NCBI RefSeq assembly: GCF_017592545.1
Contig: NZ_JAGFOA010000001.1
Coordinates: 595,587-659,586, forward strand
Reading direction: 5' to 3'
DNA length: 64,000 nucleotides
Source: Microbacterium stercoris
GTDB taxonomy: Bacteria > Actinomycetota > Actinomycetes > Actinomycetales > Microbacteriaceae
Every line of letters starts with the position of its first letter. Position 1 is the first letter of the stretch. Below the pieces are notes generated by a model. The model ran no database searches, was not told where the DNA came from, and saw nothing but the letters and a program-made list of their open reading frames with translations. The position numbers and the translations under genes are program-made. Below, piece after piece: positions 20,431 through 29,857 of the stretch.

Positions 20431-22523
20431 GCGTTCTCCTTGATGGTCTCGCGAGCCGCGGCGACCACGGCCTCGGCGGTGAAGCCGAACTTCTCGAACA
20501 GGGTCTTGTAGTCGGCGGAGGCGCCGAAGTGGTCGATCGCGATGGAGCGTCCCTTGTCGCCGGCCACGGCGTGCCACGACAGAGCCGAACCGGCCTCGAC
20601 GGTGACGCGCGCGGTGACGGCGGCGGGGATGACCGACTCGCGGTACGCCTCGTCCTGCTCGGCGAACCACTCGAGCGAGGGCACCGAGACGACGCGGGCG
20701 TTGATGCCCTCGGCGGCCAGGGTCTCGCGCGCCGTGACGGCGAGCTGGACCTCGGAGCCCGTGGCGATGAGCAGCACGTCGGGCGTGCCGTTCGGGGCCT
20801 CGGCCAGCACGTAGGCGCCCTTGGCGGCGAGCTTGGCGGAGCCGAAGACCTCGCCCGAGGCCTCGCCCTCGCCGCGCGCGAACACCGGGATGTTCTGGCG
20901 CGTGAGCGCGATGCCGGCCGGGCCGCCCCGGCGCTTGAGCATCTCGAGCCACACGACCGCGGTCTCGTTGGCGTCCGCGGGGCGGACGATGGCGAGGTTC
21001 GGGATCGCGCGGAGCGTCGCGAGCTGCTCGATCGGCTGGTGCGTGGGGCCGTCCTCGCCGAGCGCGACCGAGTCGTGGGTCCAGACGAAGATCGTCGGGA
21101 TGTCCATGAGCGCGGCCAGACGCACTGGGGGACGCATGTAGTCGCTGAAGATCAGGAACGTGCCGCCGAATGCGCGGGTCTTGCCGTGCAGGACGATGCC
21201 GTTGAGGATCGAGCCCATCGCGTGCTCGCGGATGCCGAAGTGCAGCACACGGCCGTACGGGCTGCCGCTCCACTCGTGCGTGGACCACTCGGCGGGGATG
21301 AACGACTTGGCGCCCTTGATGGTGGTGAGGTTCGACTCGGCGAGGTCGGCCGATCCGCCCCACAGCTCGGGGAGCTGCGCGGCGAGGGCGTTGATGACCG
21401 TGCCGGACGCGGCGCGGGTCGAGACGTCCTTGCCGGCCTCGAAGACCGGGAGAGCCGACTCGATGTCGGCGGGCAGCTCGCCCGCCTCGAGGCGGTCCCA
21501 CAGCGCCTTGCGCTCGGGGTTCGCGGCGGCCCACGCGTCGAAGGACTTCTGCCACTCGGCCCGGACCTCCGCGGCACGCTCGGCGAGACCGCGGGTGTGC
21601 GCGATCACGTCGTCAGCGACGGCGAAGCTCTGCTCCGGGTCGAAGCCGAGCACCTGCTTGGTGGCGGCCAGCTCGTCGGCGCCGAGAGCGGAGCCGTGGA
21701 TCTTGCCGGTGTTCTTCTTGTTGGGCGCCGGGTAGCCGATGACCGTCTTGAGGATGATCAGCGAGGGCTTCGACGTCTCGGCCTTCGCGGCCTCGATCGC
21801 GGCGTAGAGCGCGGGGACGTCCTCGACGTACTCGCCGGTCTGCTTCCAGTCGACGACCTGCACGTCCCACCCGTAGGCCTCGTAGCGGCCCTTGACGTCC
21901 TCGGTGAAGGCGACGTTGGTGTCGTCCTCGATCGAGATCTGGTTGGAGTCGTAGATCGCGATGAGGTTGCCCAGCTGCTGGTGGCCCGCGAGCGAACCGG
22001 CCTCGCTGGTGACGCCCTCCTGGAGGTCGCCGTCACCGGCGACGACGTAGACGTAGTGGTCGAACGGGCTCTCGCCCGCCGGGGCCTCGGGGTCGAACAG
22101 GCCGCGCTCGTAGCGGGCCGCGTAGGCGAAGCCCACGGCCGAGGCCAGACCCTGGCCGAGCGGTCCGGTCGTGATCTCCACGCCCTTGGTGTGGCCGTAC
22201 TCCGGGTGCCCGGGCGTCAGCGAACCCCAGGTGCGAAGCGCCTTGAGGTCGTCGAGCTCGAGGCCGAAGCCGCCGAGGTAGAGCTGCACGTACTGCGTGA
22301 GCGACGAGTGTCCGGCAGACAGGATGAAGCGGTCGCGACCGGCCCAGTTCGTGTCCGTCGGGTCGTGGCGCAGCACGCGCTGGTACAGGAGGTACGCCGC
22401 GGGAGCGAGGCTCATCGCCGTTCCCGGGTGGCCGTTTCCGACCTTTTCCACGGCGTCCGCCGCAAGGACGCGGGCCGTGTCCACAGCGCGCTTGTCGATC
22501 TCATCCCAACGCAGTTCCGTCAC
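20427..22523 (-). CDS. tkt: Transketolase
   Basis: Thiamine-diphosphate enzyme that moves two-carbon units between sugar phosphates. The 698 residues have the substrate-binding [15 protein letters not shown] (near 25-40) and [21 protein letters not shown]. The cofactor motif [20 protein letters not shown] is near 155, and the transketolase C-terminal half has [22 protein letters not shown]. The GTG start has AAAGG about 8 nt upstream. It is the first gene of the six-gene operon; a TATGCT -10 on the minus strand (22624-22619) lies about 95 nt upstream. Confidence 0.98.
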   Translation of the reverse strand: MTELRWDEIDKRAVDTARVLAADAVEKVGNGHPGTAMSLAPAAYLLYQRVLRHDPTDTNWAGRDRFILSAGHSSLTQYVQLYLGGFGLELDDLKALRTWGSLTPGHPEYGHTKGVEITTGPLGQGLASAVGFAYAARYERGLFDPEAPAGESPFDHYVYVVAGDGDLQEGVTSEAGSLAGHQQLGNLIAIYDSNQISIEDDTNVAFTEDVKGRYEAYGWDVQVVDWKQTGEYVEDVPALYAAIEAAKAETSKPSLIILKTVIGYPAPNKKNTGKIHGSALGADELAATKQVLGFDPEQSFAVADDVIAHTRGLAERAAEVRAEWQKSFDAWAAANPERKALWDRLEAGELPADIESALPVFEAGKDVSTRAASGTVINALAAQLPELWGGSADLAESNLTTIKGAKSFIPAEWSTHEWSGSPYGRVLHFGIREHAMGSILNGIVLHGKTRAFGGTFLIFSDYMRPPVRLAALMDIPTIFVWTHDSVALGEDGPTHQPIEQLATLRAIPNLAIVRPADANETAVVWLEMLKRRGGPAGIALTRQNIPVFARGEGEASGEVFGSAKLAAKGAYVLAEAPNGTPDVLLIATGSEVQLAVTARETLAAEGINARVVSVPSLEWFAEQDEAYRESVIPAAVTARVTVEAGSALSWHAVAGDKGRSIAIDHFGASADYKTLFEKFGFTAEAVVAAARETIKENA

Positions 22524-22848
22524 CGGATCGCCTTTCAGTGGTGGGGTAAATCACGCCGGCGCGGTGCTCAACGGATCGTGGATCTCGGGGGCACGCATCA
22601 CGGCGCGGGTGTTTTCCCAGCATACCGCCGGGCATAGGGGACCAGAGGCGGCCCGTGACGGAGCATGACAGGCGCTTTCACGCGCTCTGCGACGACGTGG
22701 TGACGAGGGTGTATCGGCTCCTTCACCACGGGGACGCCCTCACGGTGAGGAGGATGCGGGCGCGTCCGTGCGTGCGGGGCGGATCCGGATGCGCATGCCC
22801 TAGAATCGAGAGGTCGTTCCCGAGGTCTGAAAGAGGTAGAGCATCGCC
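22524..22848. promoter_or_regulatory. Divergent intergenic region between tkt and ctaB, no gene seen
   Basis: These 325 nt hold no convincing gene. For tkt, TATGCT on the minus strand (22624-22619) and an AAAGG ribosome site are visible. For ctaB, TAGAAT at 22801-22806 is a good -10, followed by about 40 nt of leader with AGAGG. A 13-bp perfect palindrome CCTCACGGTGAGG lies at 22738-22750, about 50 nt upstream of the ctaB -10, and could bind a regulator. Confidence 0.5.
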
Positions 22849-23763
22849 ATGTCGACGATCGCACCGGAGACCTCGAAGCCGACGGGACTCGGGCGCAGGG
22901 TGCGCGCCTATGTGGCGCTGACGAAGCCGCGCGTGCTCGAGCTGTTGCTGGTGTCGACCGTTCCCGTGATGTTCCTCGCCGCGAACGGGCTTCCCGACCT
23001 GTGGCTTGTGCTCGCCACCGTGATCGGCGGCTCGCTGAGCGCGGGCTCCGCGGCCGCGTTCAACATGTACATCGATCGCGACATCGATGCGCACATGCAG
23101 CGGACCGAGAACCGGCCGATCGTGACGGGGGAGATCACCCCGCGCAATGCCCTGATCTTCGCGTGGACGCTCGCGATCGTCTCCACGATCTGGTTCCTGC
23201 TGACCACGAATCTGCTCACGGCTTCGCTGTCGGCCGGCGCGATTTTCTTCTACGTCGTGATCTACACGATGATCCTCAAGCGCCGCACCGAGCAGAACAT
23301 CGTCTGGGGTGGCATCGCCGGCTGCTTCCCGGTGCTGATCGGCTGGGCGGCCGTGGCGAACTCGCTCGACTGGGCGCCGTTCATCCTCTTCCTGCTGGTG
23401 TTCCTCTGGACGCCCCCGCACTACTGGCCGCTGTCGATCAAGTACGCGGCCGACTACGCGAACACCGATGTGCCGATGCTCGGCGCCACCCGCTCGGGTG
23501 TGCAGGTGGGCCTGCAGATCATCCTCTACGCGTGGGCGACGGTCGCGTGCTCGCTGCTGCTGATCCCGGTGGCCGACATGGGCCTGCTGTACATCGCATC
23601 CGCGCTGGTGCTGGGCGGGTGGTTCCTCTACGAGTCGCACCGTCTCTACAACCGCACGGTCAAGGGACTCGTGGCCGGACCGATGCGCGTCTTCCACGCG
23701 TCGATCACCTACCTGACGCTGCTGTTCGTCACGGTGGCGGTCGACCCCCTGCTTCCCTTCTGA
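22849..23763 (+). CDS. ctaB: Protoheme IX farnesyltransferase (heme O synthase)
   Basis: UbiA-type membrane prenyltransferase that attaches a farnesyl tail to heme B, the first step towards heme A for aa3-type cytochrome oxidase. The 304 residues contain about nine membrane segments and the two metal-diphosphate motifs [19 protein letters not shown] (near 80) and [10 protein letters not shown] (near 203). The first segment begins [20 protein letters not shown], as is typical. Transcribed away from tkt from its own TAGAAT promoter. ctaA, the next step, lies 0.6 kb away on the opposite strand. Confidence 0.96.
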   Translation: MSTIAPETSKPTGLGRRVRAYVALTKPRVLELLLVSTVPVMFLAANGLPDLWLVLATVIGGSLSAGSAAAFNMYIDRDIDAHMQRTENRPIVTGEITPRNALIFAWTLAIVSTIWFLLTTNLLTASLSAGAIFFYVVIYTMILKRRTEQNIVWGGIAGCFPVLIGWAAVANSLDWAPFILFLLVFLWTPPHYWPLSIKYAADYANTDVPMLGATRSGVQVGLQIILYAWATVACSLLLIPVADMGLLYIASALVLGGWFLYESHRLYNRTVKGLVAGPMRVFHASITYLTLLFVTVAVDPLLPF

Positions 23764-23851
23764 TCGGGAGCGCGTGGCGCGGCGTCTCGCCGACCGTCGA
23801 CGCGCCGAGGGCGCTCTGCCGCGCGAAGAGGCCCGCCGCTAGCCTGTCGGC

Positions 23852-24367
23852 ATGTTCTCCTATGACCCGTACGCAGAGCTCGCGACGCTGCGCGACTTCG
23901 CCCCGCTGACGCTCACCAGCACGGACATCGCCGAGGGACAGCCGCTGCCGCGCGCGCAGTGGGGCGCCGGGGGCGGAGGCTCGGACACGTCGCCGCAGCT
24001 CAGCTGGAGCGGCGCTCCGGAGGGGACCAGATCGTTCGCCCTGTCCTGCTTCGATCCGGATGCGCCCACCGGCTCGGGTTTCTGGCACTGGGCGGTCTAC
24101 GACATCCCGCTCGATGTCACGTCGGTCGCGACCGGCCAGAACCCTGCCGGCAAGCTGCTCCGCAACGAGACGGGCGTGCCGGGCTTCATCGGCGCGGGCC
24201 CGCCTCCCGGCACCGGCACGCACCGCTACTTCTTCGTCGTGGACGCCCTGGATGTCGAGCACCTCGACATCACCGAGGACGTGACTCCCGCGATTCTCGG
24301 GTTCCAGCGGCACTTCCACTCGCTCGCGCGGGGTGTCCTGGTCGCCACGGCCACCGCCGACGACTGA
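23852..24367 (+). CDS. YbhB/YbcL family PEBP (Raf-kinase-inhibitor-like) protein
   Basis: A 171-residue phosphatidylethanolamine-binding-protein fold. Diagnostic stretches are FAPLTLTSTDIAEGQPLP, SPQLSWSGAPEGTRSFAL, CFDPDAPTGSGFWHWAVYDIP and GTGTHRYFFVVDALDVEHLD. Bacterial members have no settled function; ligand or phosphate binding at the conserved D-P-D/H-W pocket is assumed. There is no signal peptide, so it is probably cytoplasmic. TAGCCT at 23840-23845 ends 6 nt before the ATG, giving a leaderless promoter. It sits between ctaB and ctaA, but nothing links it to heme synthesis. Confidence 0.92.
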   Translation: MFSYDPYAELATLRDFAPLTLTSTDIAEGQPLPRAQWGAGGGGSDTSPQLSWSGAPEGTRSFALSCFDPDAPTGSGFWHWAVYDIPLDVTSVATGQNPAGKLLRNETGVPGFIGAGPPPGTGTHRYFFVVDALDVEHLDITEDVTPAILGFQRHFHSLARGVLVATATADD

Positions 24368-24392
24368 TCCCGCCGCGTCGCGCGGCCTGTTG

Positions 24393-25466
24393 TCAGTCGG
24401 CGGAGACGGGACGCTTCAGGCGCAGGACGACCACCGTGAACACCGCGGCCGACACTCCCGCGAGCACCATGTGGACGCCGACGAGGAGCTCGGGCAGGCC
24501 GTTGCGCGCCTGGATGATGCCCACGATCACCTGCACGGCGATCACGGCGAGCAGGGCCAGCAGCCAGCGAAGCGGACGCAGGCGCAGCCGCAGGGCCGCC
24601 GCGGTCAGGGCGAGGGTGAGGGCCAGCAGCACGTAGCCGGGCCACGAGTGCACGTGCGCGAGCACGGTCGCATCGAACCCGGTGCGGATCACGTTGGGAT
24701 CGCCGGAATGCGGACCGTTCGAGGTGGTCAGCACGCCGGCGCCGATGGTGGCGACCAGGGCGACCGAGGTGACGTGCGTGAGGATCGCGAACCACTTCGG
24801 CACCGCACGCTCGCGCGGACCGGGGGCGTCGTATGCGCGCACGAGATACGCCGCCGTCAGCACAACGAGTGCGACCGAGCTGGCGTAGTGGAAGCCGACG
24901 ATGAACGGATTGAGTCCGGTGAGCACGGTGATGCCGCCGACGAGACCCTGTGCCACGACGCCGATCACCACGAGCCAGGACAGGATGAGCAGGTCGCGCC
25001 GGGCGGGTGCGGTGCGGACCGTGACGACGGCAGCCGCGATCACGGCGGCCAGGGCGACGGCGACACCCGCGACGAAGGATCCGCTCACGGCGATCGTCGC
25101 GCCGGCGAGGACGACACCGCCCAGGGCGAACCACCCGGTCCGGATGAGCTCACGGCGCGCGCGGATGTGCAGCAGGGTGAGCACCAGCACGGCCAGCGCG
25201 AGCAGCCCCACGACTCCGGTCATCGTGCGGTTGCCGAACTCGATGAATCCGTGGATGCCGAGCTCGGGCGTGGGAACAAGCGACTCAGGTGTGCAGAGCG
25301 GCCACTCGGAGCAGCCGAGGCCGGAACCCGTGAGGCGCACCGCGCCGCCCGTGCCGATGATGATGACCTCGGCGATGAACGACAGCCAGGCCAGCACGAT
25401 CAGCGCGGGACGCACACGCTCGGCGGTGCGAGCCGGGTTCGCGGGGGCGAGAACGTCTGCGGACAT
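24393..25466 (-). CDS. ctaA: Heme A synthase
   Basis: Membrane monooxygenase-like enzyme that oxidises the heme O methyl group to make heme A. The 357 residues form about eight membrane helices in two repeats with the expected heme-ligand histidines: HGFIEFGNRTMTG, FHYASS, HVHSWPGY and VHMVLAG. The extracellular cysteine pair in GLGCSEWPLC matches the disulfide of Bacillus-type CtaA. The ATG has AGGAGG about 10 nt upstream. It is divergent from sufB and convergent with the PEBP gene, whose stop is only 25 nt away. Confidence 0.95.
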   Translation of the reverse strand: MSADVLAPANPARTAERVRPALIVLAWLSFIAEVIIIGTGGAVRLTGSGLGCSEWPLCTPESLVPTPELGIHGFIEFGNRTMTGVVGLLALAVLVLTLLHIRARRELIRTGWFALGGVVLAGATIAVSGSFVAGVAVALAAVIAAAVVTVRTAPARRDLLILSWLVVIGVVAQGLVGGITVLTGLNPFIVGFHYASSVALVVLTAAYLVRAYDAPGPRERAVPKWFAILTHVTSVALVATIGAGVLTTSNGPHSGDPNVIRTGFDATVLAHVHSWPGYVLLALTLALTAAALRLRLRPLRWLLALLAVIAVQVIVGIIQARNGLPELLVGVHMVLAGVSAAVFTVVVLRLKRPVSAD

Positions 25467-25613
25467 GACCGTGGAGCCTCCTGGCGGTACCCCGTGAGAC
25501 AGGTCCGGGGCGGCCCGATGAAAGGGCGGAACCTGTAGAATTCGGGAAGAGCTGCGGATGCGCGCGAGAAGCCTCGCCGCGCCGCCAAGTCTAGGCGCGA
25601 GTTTCTACGCGTC

Positions 25614-25712
25614 TTATGTGAAAGGCCCACCACGGCTGAGAGCGCTGGCATCCCCAGCGCGTCGCCGGGGCGGCTGACACCGTCTGAGGCCTGATGAGGA
25701 GAGTGTGACGCC
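25614..25712 (+). promoter_or_regulatory. Structured 5' leader of the suf operon
   Basis: Between the ctaA and sufB starts are 246 nt. A -10 candidate TAGAAT lies at 25536-25541 and a second, TTATGT, at 25614-25619. The leader then contains GCGCTGG/CCAGCGC (25642-25660, perfect 7-bp stem, 5-nt loop) flanked by ACGG (25632-25635) and CCGT (25680-25683), which could close an outer stem. A GAGGAGA ribosome site precedes the sufB ATG. CTGAGA and CCTGAT recall the thiamine riboswitch, but other required parts are missing. Function unknown. Confidence 0.35.
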
Positions 25713-27131
25713 ATGTCCGATGTGCTGATCGACCGCCCCGAGCTCGAAGGTCTGGGGGTGTACGAGTTCGGCTGGCACGACGCGGATGCCGCCGGAGCCA
25801 GCGCGAAGCGCGGTCTCAACGAGAACGTGGTGCGCGACATCTCGGCCCTCAAAGCCGAGCCCGAATGGATGCTGAAGACCCGTCTGAAGGGTCTCGACCT
25901 GTTCGGCAAGAAGCCGATGCCGACCTGGGGCGCCGACCTCAGCGATATCGACTTCGAGAACATCAAGTACTTCGTGCGCTCCACCGAGAAGCAGGCCCAG
26001 TCGTGGGAGGACCTTCCGGAGGACATCCGCAACACCTACGAGAAGCTGGGCATCCCGGAGGCCGAGCGTCAGCGCCTCGTCGCCGGCGTCGCGGCGCAGT
26101 ACGAGTCCGAGGTCGTCTACCACCAGATCCGCGAGGACCTGGAGGAGCAGGGCGTCATCTTCATGGACACCGACACCGCGCTGCGCGAGCACCCCGAGTT
26201 CTTCGAGGAGTACTTCGGCACCGTGATCCCTGCGGGCGACAACAAGTTCGCCGCGCTCAACACGGCCGTGTGGTCGGGCGGCTCGTTCGTGTACGTGCCC
26301 AAGGGCGTCCACGTGGAGATCCCGCTGCAGGCGTACTTCCGCATCAACACCGAGAACATGGGTCAGTTCGAGCGGACCCTGATCATCGCTGACGAGGACT
26401 CGTACGTCCACTACATCGAGGGCTGCACGGCCCCGATCTACAAGTCGGACTCGCTGCACTCGGCCGTCGTCGAGATCATCGTGAAGAAGAACGCCCGCGT
26501 GCGCTACACGACGATCCAGAACTGGTCGAACAACGTCTACAACCTCGTCACCAAGCGCGCCGTGGCGCACGAGGGCGCGACGATGGAGTGGATCGACGGC
26601 AACATCGGCTCCAAGGTGACGATGAAGTACCCCTCGATCTTCCTGATGGGCGAGCACGCCAAGGGGGAGACCCTCTCGGTCGCCTTCGCCGGTCCCGGGC
26701 AGCACCAGGACGCCGGCGCGAAGATGATCCACATGGCGCCGTACACGCAGTCGTCGATCGTCTCGAAGTCGATCGCCCGCGGCGGCGGTCGTGCCGGCTA
26801 TCGCGGCGAGGTCCGCGTCGACGCGAACGCTCACCACTCGGCCAACACCGTCCGCTGCGACGCGCTCCTGGTCGACTCGATCTCGCGTTCCGACACGTAC
26901 CCGGCGATCGACATCCGCGTCGACGACGTGCAGCTCGGCCACGAGGCCACGGTCTCCAAGGTCAGCGAGGAGCAGCTGTTCTACCTGCAGTCGCGCGGCA
27001 TGCCCGAGGACGAGGCGATGGCGATGATCGTGCGCGGCTTCATCGAGCCGATCGCGCGCGAGCTGCCCATGGAGTACGCCCTCGAGCTGAACAAGCTCAT
27101 CGAGATGGGCATGGAAGGATCGGTCGGCTGA
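25713..27131 (+). CDS. sufB: Fe-S cluster assembly scaffold protein SufB
   Basis: Core of the SufBCD scaffold that builds iron-sulfur clusters in the cytoplasm. The 472 residues carry SufB signatures: [37 protein letters not shown] (with the conserved cysteine), [20 protein letters not shown] and [20 protein letters not shown]. No intein interrupts it, unlike some mycobacterial SufB. First gene of sufB-sufD-Rieske-sufC-sufT. No sufR repressor gene precedes it, so regulation must come from the leader or a distant factor. Confidence 0.97.
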   Translation: MSDVLIDRPELEGLGVYEFGWHDADAAGASAKRGLNENVVRDISALKAEPEWMLKTRLKGLDLFGKKPMPTWGADLSDIDFENIKYFVRSTEKQAQSWEDLPEDIRNTYEKLGIPEAERQRLVAGVAAQYESEVVYHQIREDLEEQGVIFMDTDTALREHPEFFEEYFGTVIPAGDNKFAALNTAVWSGGSFVYVPKGVHVEIPLQAYFRINTENMGQFERTLIIADEDSYVHYIEGCTAPIYKSDSLHSAVVEIIVKKNARVRYTTIQNWSNNVYNLVTKRAVAHEGATMEWIDGNIGSKVTMKYPSIFLMGEHAKGETLSVAFAGPGQHQDAGAKMIHMAPYTQSSIVSKSIARGGGRAGYRGEVRVDANAHHSANTVRCDALLVDSISRSDTYPAIDIRVDDVQLGHEATVSKVSEEQLFYLQSRGMPEDEAMAMIVRGFIEPIARELPMEYALELNKLIEMGMEGSVG

Positions 27132-27132
27132 T

Positions 27133-28344
27133 ATGACGACGTCGACGACGGCGCAGACCGCGCCGCAGGACGAGCGCGCCCACGTGGACCCCGCGGCGCA
27201 GGTCGCGGGCACCACCGTCCCGGTGCAGACCCGCTCGGAGCGCCTCCGCTCGTTCGAGCCCGCCGACTTCGGTGTGCCGACGGGCCGTGAGGTCAACTGG
27301 AAGCACGCTCCCGTGGCGCGCCTGAAGGGCGTGTTCGCCCCGGCCGTGGCCAACGACGGCGTGTCCGTCGCGGTCACCGCGGGCGCCGAGTACCTCGCCG
27401 CGCCGCTCGCGATCGGTCAGGCGCCGCGCGGCGAGTTCTTCCTGCCCGAGGATCTGCCGGCGGCGATCGCCTGGCAGGGCGCGAGCGAGGCGCTGCACGT
27501 GCGCGTGCCGCGCGAAGCCGAGGTCGCCGAGCCGATCGTGATCGAGGTCACGGGCCAGGGCGCCGACCGCCGTGCCGACGGCCACCTCGTCATCGAGGCC
27601 CAGGAGCACAGCAAGGCCACGGTCGTGCTGCGCCACTCGGGCGCCGTGCAGTACGCGCAGAACGTCGAGATCATCGCGCGTGACGGCTCGCACCTCACCG
27701 TGGTCAGCGTGCAGCAGTGGGATGACGAGGCCGTCCACGTCGCCGCCCACCAGACGCGTGTGGACCGCGACGCCACGGTGCGCCACATCGTCGTCAGCTT
27801 CGGCGGCGGCGTTGTGCGCGTGAACCCGAACCTCGAGCTGGCCGGCACCGGATCGAACGGCGAGCTCTACGGTCTCGCCTTCGCTGACGAGGGCCAGCAC
27901 CTCGAGAGCCAGGTGTACCTGCACCACAAGGGCCAGGAGACCACCGGCGACGTGCTCTACAAGGGTGCGCTCCAGGGTGTCAGCGCCCGCACGGTGTGGA
28001 TCGGCGATGTGCTCATCGGTCCGGATGCGAAGGGCACCGACTCGTACGAGGCCAACCGCAACCTGGTGCTCACCAACGGCGCGCGCGCCGACTCGATCCC
28101 GAACCTCGAGATCCAGACGGGCGACATCAAGGGCGCCGGCCACGCGTCGGCGACCGGTCGCTTCGACGACGAGCAGCTGTTCTACCTGCAGGCCCGCGGC
28201 ATCACCGAGGAGGAGGCGCGTCGCCTCGTTGTGCTCGGATTCCTCGCCGAGACCGTGCAGAAGATCGGCATCCCCTCCCTGGAGGAGGAGCTGACCGCGC
28301 TCATCGAGAAGGAGCTCGCCGAGGGTGCCGAGGTGACCGCGTGA
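27133..28344 (+). CDS. sufD: Fe-S cluster assembly protein SufD
   Basis: Partner of SufB in the SufBC2D scaffold. The 403 residues share the right-handed beta-helix domain with SufB; recognisable stretches are FSFGGG-like HIVVSFGGGVVRVNPNLEL, VYLHHKGQETTGDVLYKGAL and the C-terminal histidine-bearing IKGAGHASATGRFDDEQLFY, which matches the SufD end. The extended N-terminus before residue 30 is low complexity. ATG comes 1 nt after the sufB stop; the stop overlaps the Rieske GTG by 4 nt. Confidence 0.95.
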   Translation: MTTSTTAQTAPQDERAHVDPAAQVAGTTVPVQTRSERLRSFEPADFGVPTGREVNWKHAPVARLKGVFAPAVANDGVSVAVTAGAEYLAAPLAIGQAPRGEFFLPEDLPAAIAWQGASEALHVRVPREAEVAEPIVIEVTGQGADRRADGHLVIEAQEHSKATVVLRHSGAVQYAQNVEIIARDGSHLTVVSVQQWDDEAVHVAAHQTRVDRDATVRHIVVSFGGGVVRVNPNLELAGTGSNGELYGLAFADEGQHLESQVYLHHKGQETTGDVLYKGALQGVSARTVWIGDVLIGPDAKGTDSYEANRNLVLTNGARADSIPNLEIQTGDIKGAGHASATGRFDDEQLFYLQARGITEEEARRLVVLGFLAETVQKIGIPSLEEELTALIEKELAEGAEVTA

Positions 28345-28667
28345 GCGCCACCCGCGTCTGCGGCCTGAGCGAGCTGGTCCAGGATCAGCCGCTCAAGGTC
28401 GAGGCCGACGGCGTCGCGATCGCTGTTGTGCTCGACTCCGCCGGAGAGGTGCACGCCATCGGCGACACCTGCACGCACGGCGACATCTCCCTCTCCGAGG
28501 GCTTCGTCGAGGGCGACACGCTCGAGTGCTGGGCCCACGGCTCCGCGTTCTCGCTGCGCTCCGGCAAGCCCCTCAACCTCCCTGCTTACGAGCCCGTCCC
28601 GGTGTTCGTCGTCACGATCGACGGCGATGACGTGCTCATCGATCCCAGCCTGAAGAAGGAAGTCTGA
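28341..28667 (+). CDS. Rieske [2Fe-2S] ferredoxin-like protein in the suf operon
   Basis: A soluble 108-residue Rieske domain with Cys44-Thr-His46 and Cys63-Trp-Ala-His66 (CTHGDISL and CWAHGSAFSLRSGKP), spaced as in dioxygenase-type ferredoxins such as BphF. No membrane anchor. It starts at a GTG that overlaps the sufD stop by 4 nt and is followed 1 nt later by sufC. The protein is both a client of Suf (it needs a cluster) and a possible electron donor for cluster assembly; neither role is proven. Placement between sufD and sufC is seen in other actinobacteria. Confidence 0.93.
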   Translation: MSATRVCGLSELVQDQPLKVEADGVAIAVVLDSAGEVHAIGDTCTHGDISLSEGFVEGDTLECWAHGSAFSLRSGKPLNLPAYEPVPVFVVTIDGDDVLIDPSLKKEV

Positions 28668-28668
28668 T

Positions 28669-29439
28669 ATGTCCGTTCTCGAGATCCGCGATCTGCACGT
28701 CACGGTCGAAACCGACGAAGGCGTCATCCCCATCCTCAACGGCGTCAACCTCACCGTGCGCTCGGGCGAGACCCACGCGATCATGGGCCCCAACGGCTCG
28801 GGCAAGTCGACCCTCGCCTCGACGATCGCCGGTCACCCGAAGTACACCGTCACGAGCGGCTCGATCACCTTCGACGGCGAGGACGTCCTCGAGATGGCCG
28901 TCGACGAGCGCGCCCGCGCCGGTCTCTTCCTGGCGATGCAGTACCCGGTGGAGATCCCCGGCGTCACCGTGACGAACTTCCTCCGCACGGCCAAGACGGC
29001 CATCGACGGCGAGGCGCCGTCGCTGCGCACCTGGACCAAGGAGGTCAAGGAGGGCATGAAGGCGCTGCGCATGGACGACAAGTTCGCCCAGCGCAACGTC
29101 AACGAGGGCTTCTCTGGCGGCGAGAAGAAGCGCCACGAGATCCTCCAGCTCGAGCTGCTCAAGCCGAAGCTCGCGATCCTGGACGAGACCGACTCGGGCC
29201 TCGATGTCGACGCGCTGAAGATCGTCTCGGAGGGCGTGAACCGCGCCAAGGACAACACCGGGCTCGGCGTTCTCCTGATCACGCACTACACGCGCATCCT
29301 GCGCTACATCCAGCCCGACTTCGTCCACGTGATGGTCAAGGGTCAGATCGTGGAGGAGGGCGGCCCCGAGCTCGCCGAGCGTCTCGAGAACGAGGGCTAC
29401 GCGGCCTACCTTCCTGCCGACGCGCCCCTCGAGGCGTAA
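28669..29439 (+). CDS. sufC: Fe-S cluster assembly ATPase SufC
   Basis: ABC-type ATPase that drives the SufBCD scaffold. The 256 residues contain Walker A GPNGSGKST near residue 43, the SufC-specific GFSGGEKKRHEILQLELL and Walker B LAILDETDSGLDVDALK. The D-E-T-D-S form is diagnostic for SufC rather than for transport ATPases. The sufS and sufU genes normally found next in actinobacterial suf operons are missing here; sufT follows after 10 nt. Confidence 0.97.
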   Translation: MSVLEIRDLHVTVETDEGVIPILNGVNLTVRSGETHAIMGPNGSGKSTLASTIAGHPKYTVTSGSITFDGEDVLEMAVDERARAGLFLAMQYPVEIPGVTVTNFLRTAKTAIDGEAPSLRTWTKEVKEGMKALRMDDKFAQRNVNEGFSGGEKKRHEILQLELLKPKLAILDETDSGLDVDALKIVSEGVNRAKDNTGLGVLLITHYTRILRYIQPDFVHVMVKGQIVEEGGPELAERLENEGYAAYLPADAPLEA

Positions 29440-29449
29440 GCTCACCGCC

Positions 29450-29779
29450 ATGACCGCGACTCTCACACCCGAGAAGTACGACGAGGTCACCGAGGCCCTC
29501 AAGGACGTGATGGACCCGGAGCTCGGCGTGAACGTCGTCGACCTCGGCCTCATCTACGACCTCGCCTGGGACGACGAGAACGATGCGCTCATCATCCACA
29601 TGACGCTCACGAGCGCCGGATGCCCGCTCACCGATGTGCTCGAGGAGCAGACGGCACAGGCGCTGGACAACGTGGTGGACCGCTTCCGGATCAACTGGGT
29701 CTGGATGCCGCCGTGGGGTCCCGAGCGGATCACGGACGACGGGCGCGACATGATGCGCGCGCTCGGCTTCGCCATCTGA
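29450..29779 (+). CDS. sufT: SufT/MIP18-family (DUF59) Fe-S maturation protein
   Basis: A 109-residue MIP18-type protein thought to help deliver clusters to target enzymes. It has the family motifs VMDPELGVNVVDLGLIYDL near residue 20-38 and MTLTSAGCPLTDVLEEQ with the conserved cysteine, then VWMPPWGPERITDDGRDMMR. Last gene of the suf operon; a perfect 11-bp hairpin follows after 30 nt. Confidence 0.94.
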   Translation: MTATLTPEKYDEVTEALKDVMDPELGVNVVDLGLIYDLAWDDENDALIIHMTLTSAGCPLTDVLEEQTAQALDNVVDRFRINWVWMPPWGPERITDDGRDMMRALGFAI

Positions 29780-29809
29780 CCGCGACCGCGCTCACGCGAC
29801 GATCACAGG

Positions 29810-29837
29810 GAAGGCCCGGGAGAGATCCCGGGCCTTC
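29810..29837 (+). terminator. Hairpin terminator after the suf operon
   Basis: GAAGGCCCGGG (29810-29820), loop AGAGAT, CCCGGGCCTTC (29827-29837): a perfect 11-bp stem. The same loop and nearly the same arms recur after tRNA-Leu at 56433. Confidence 0.88.
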
Positions 29838-29857
29838 GCCGTCGGTAGGCTGTATCG

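Noticed and set aside
22655..22921. Small open frames between tkt and ctaB
   Set aside because: They overlap promoter elements and the ctaB gene, have no ribosome site and encode low-complexity Arg/Ser-rich sequences.
25632..25695. Thiamine pyrophosphate riboswitch before sufB (CTGAGA and CCTGAT present)
   Set aside because: The conserved G-G-N-T-A-A-T and C-C-A-G-C-G parts after CCTGAT are absent, the ribosome site follows within a few bases, and sufB is not a thiamine gene. Only a generic structured leader is claimed.
25713..27131. Intein in SufB, as in some mycobacteria
   Set aside because: The protein is of normal length and the splice-site region is uninterrupted.
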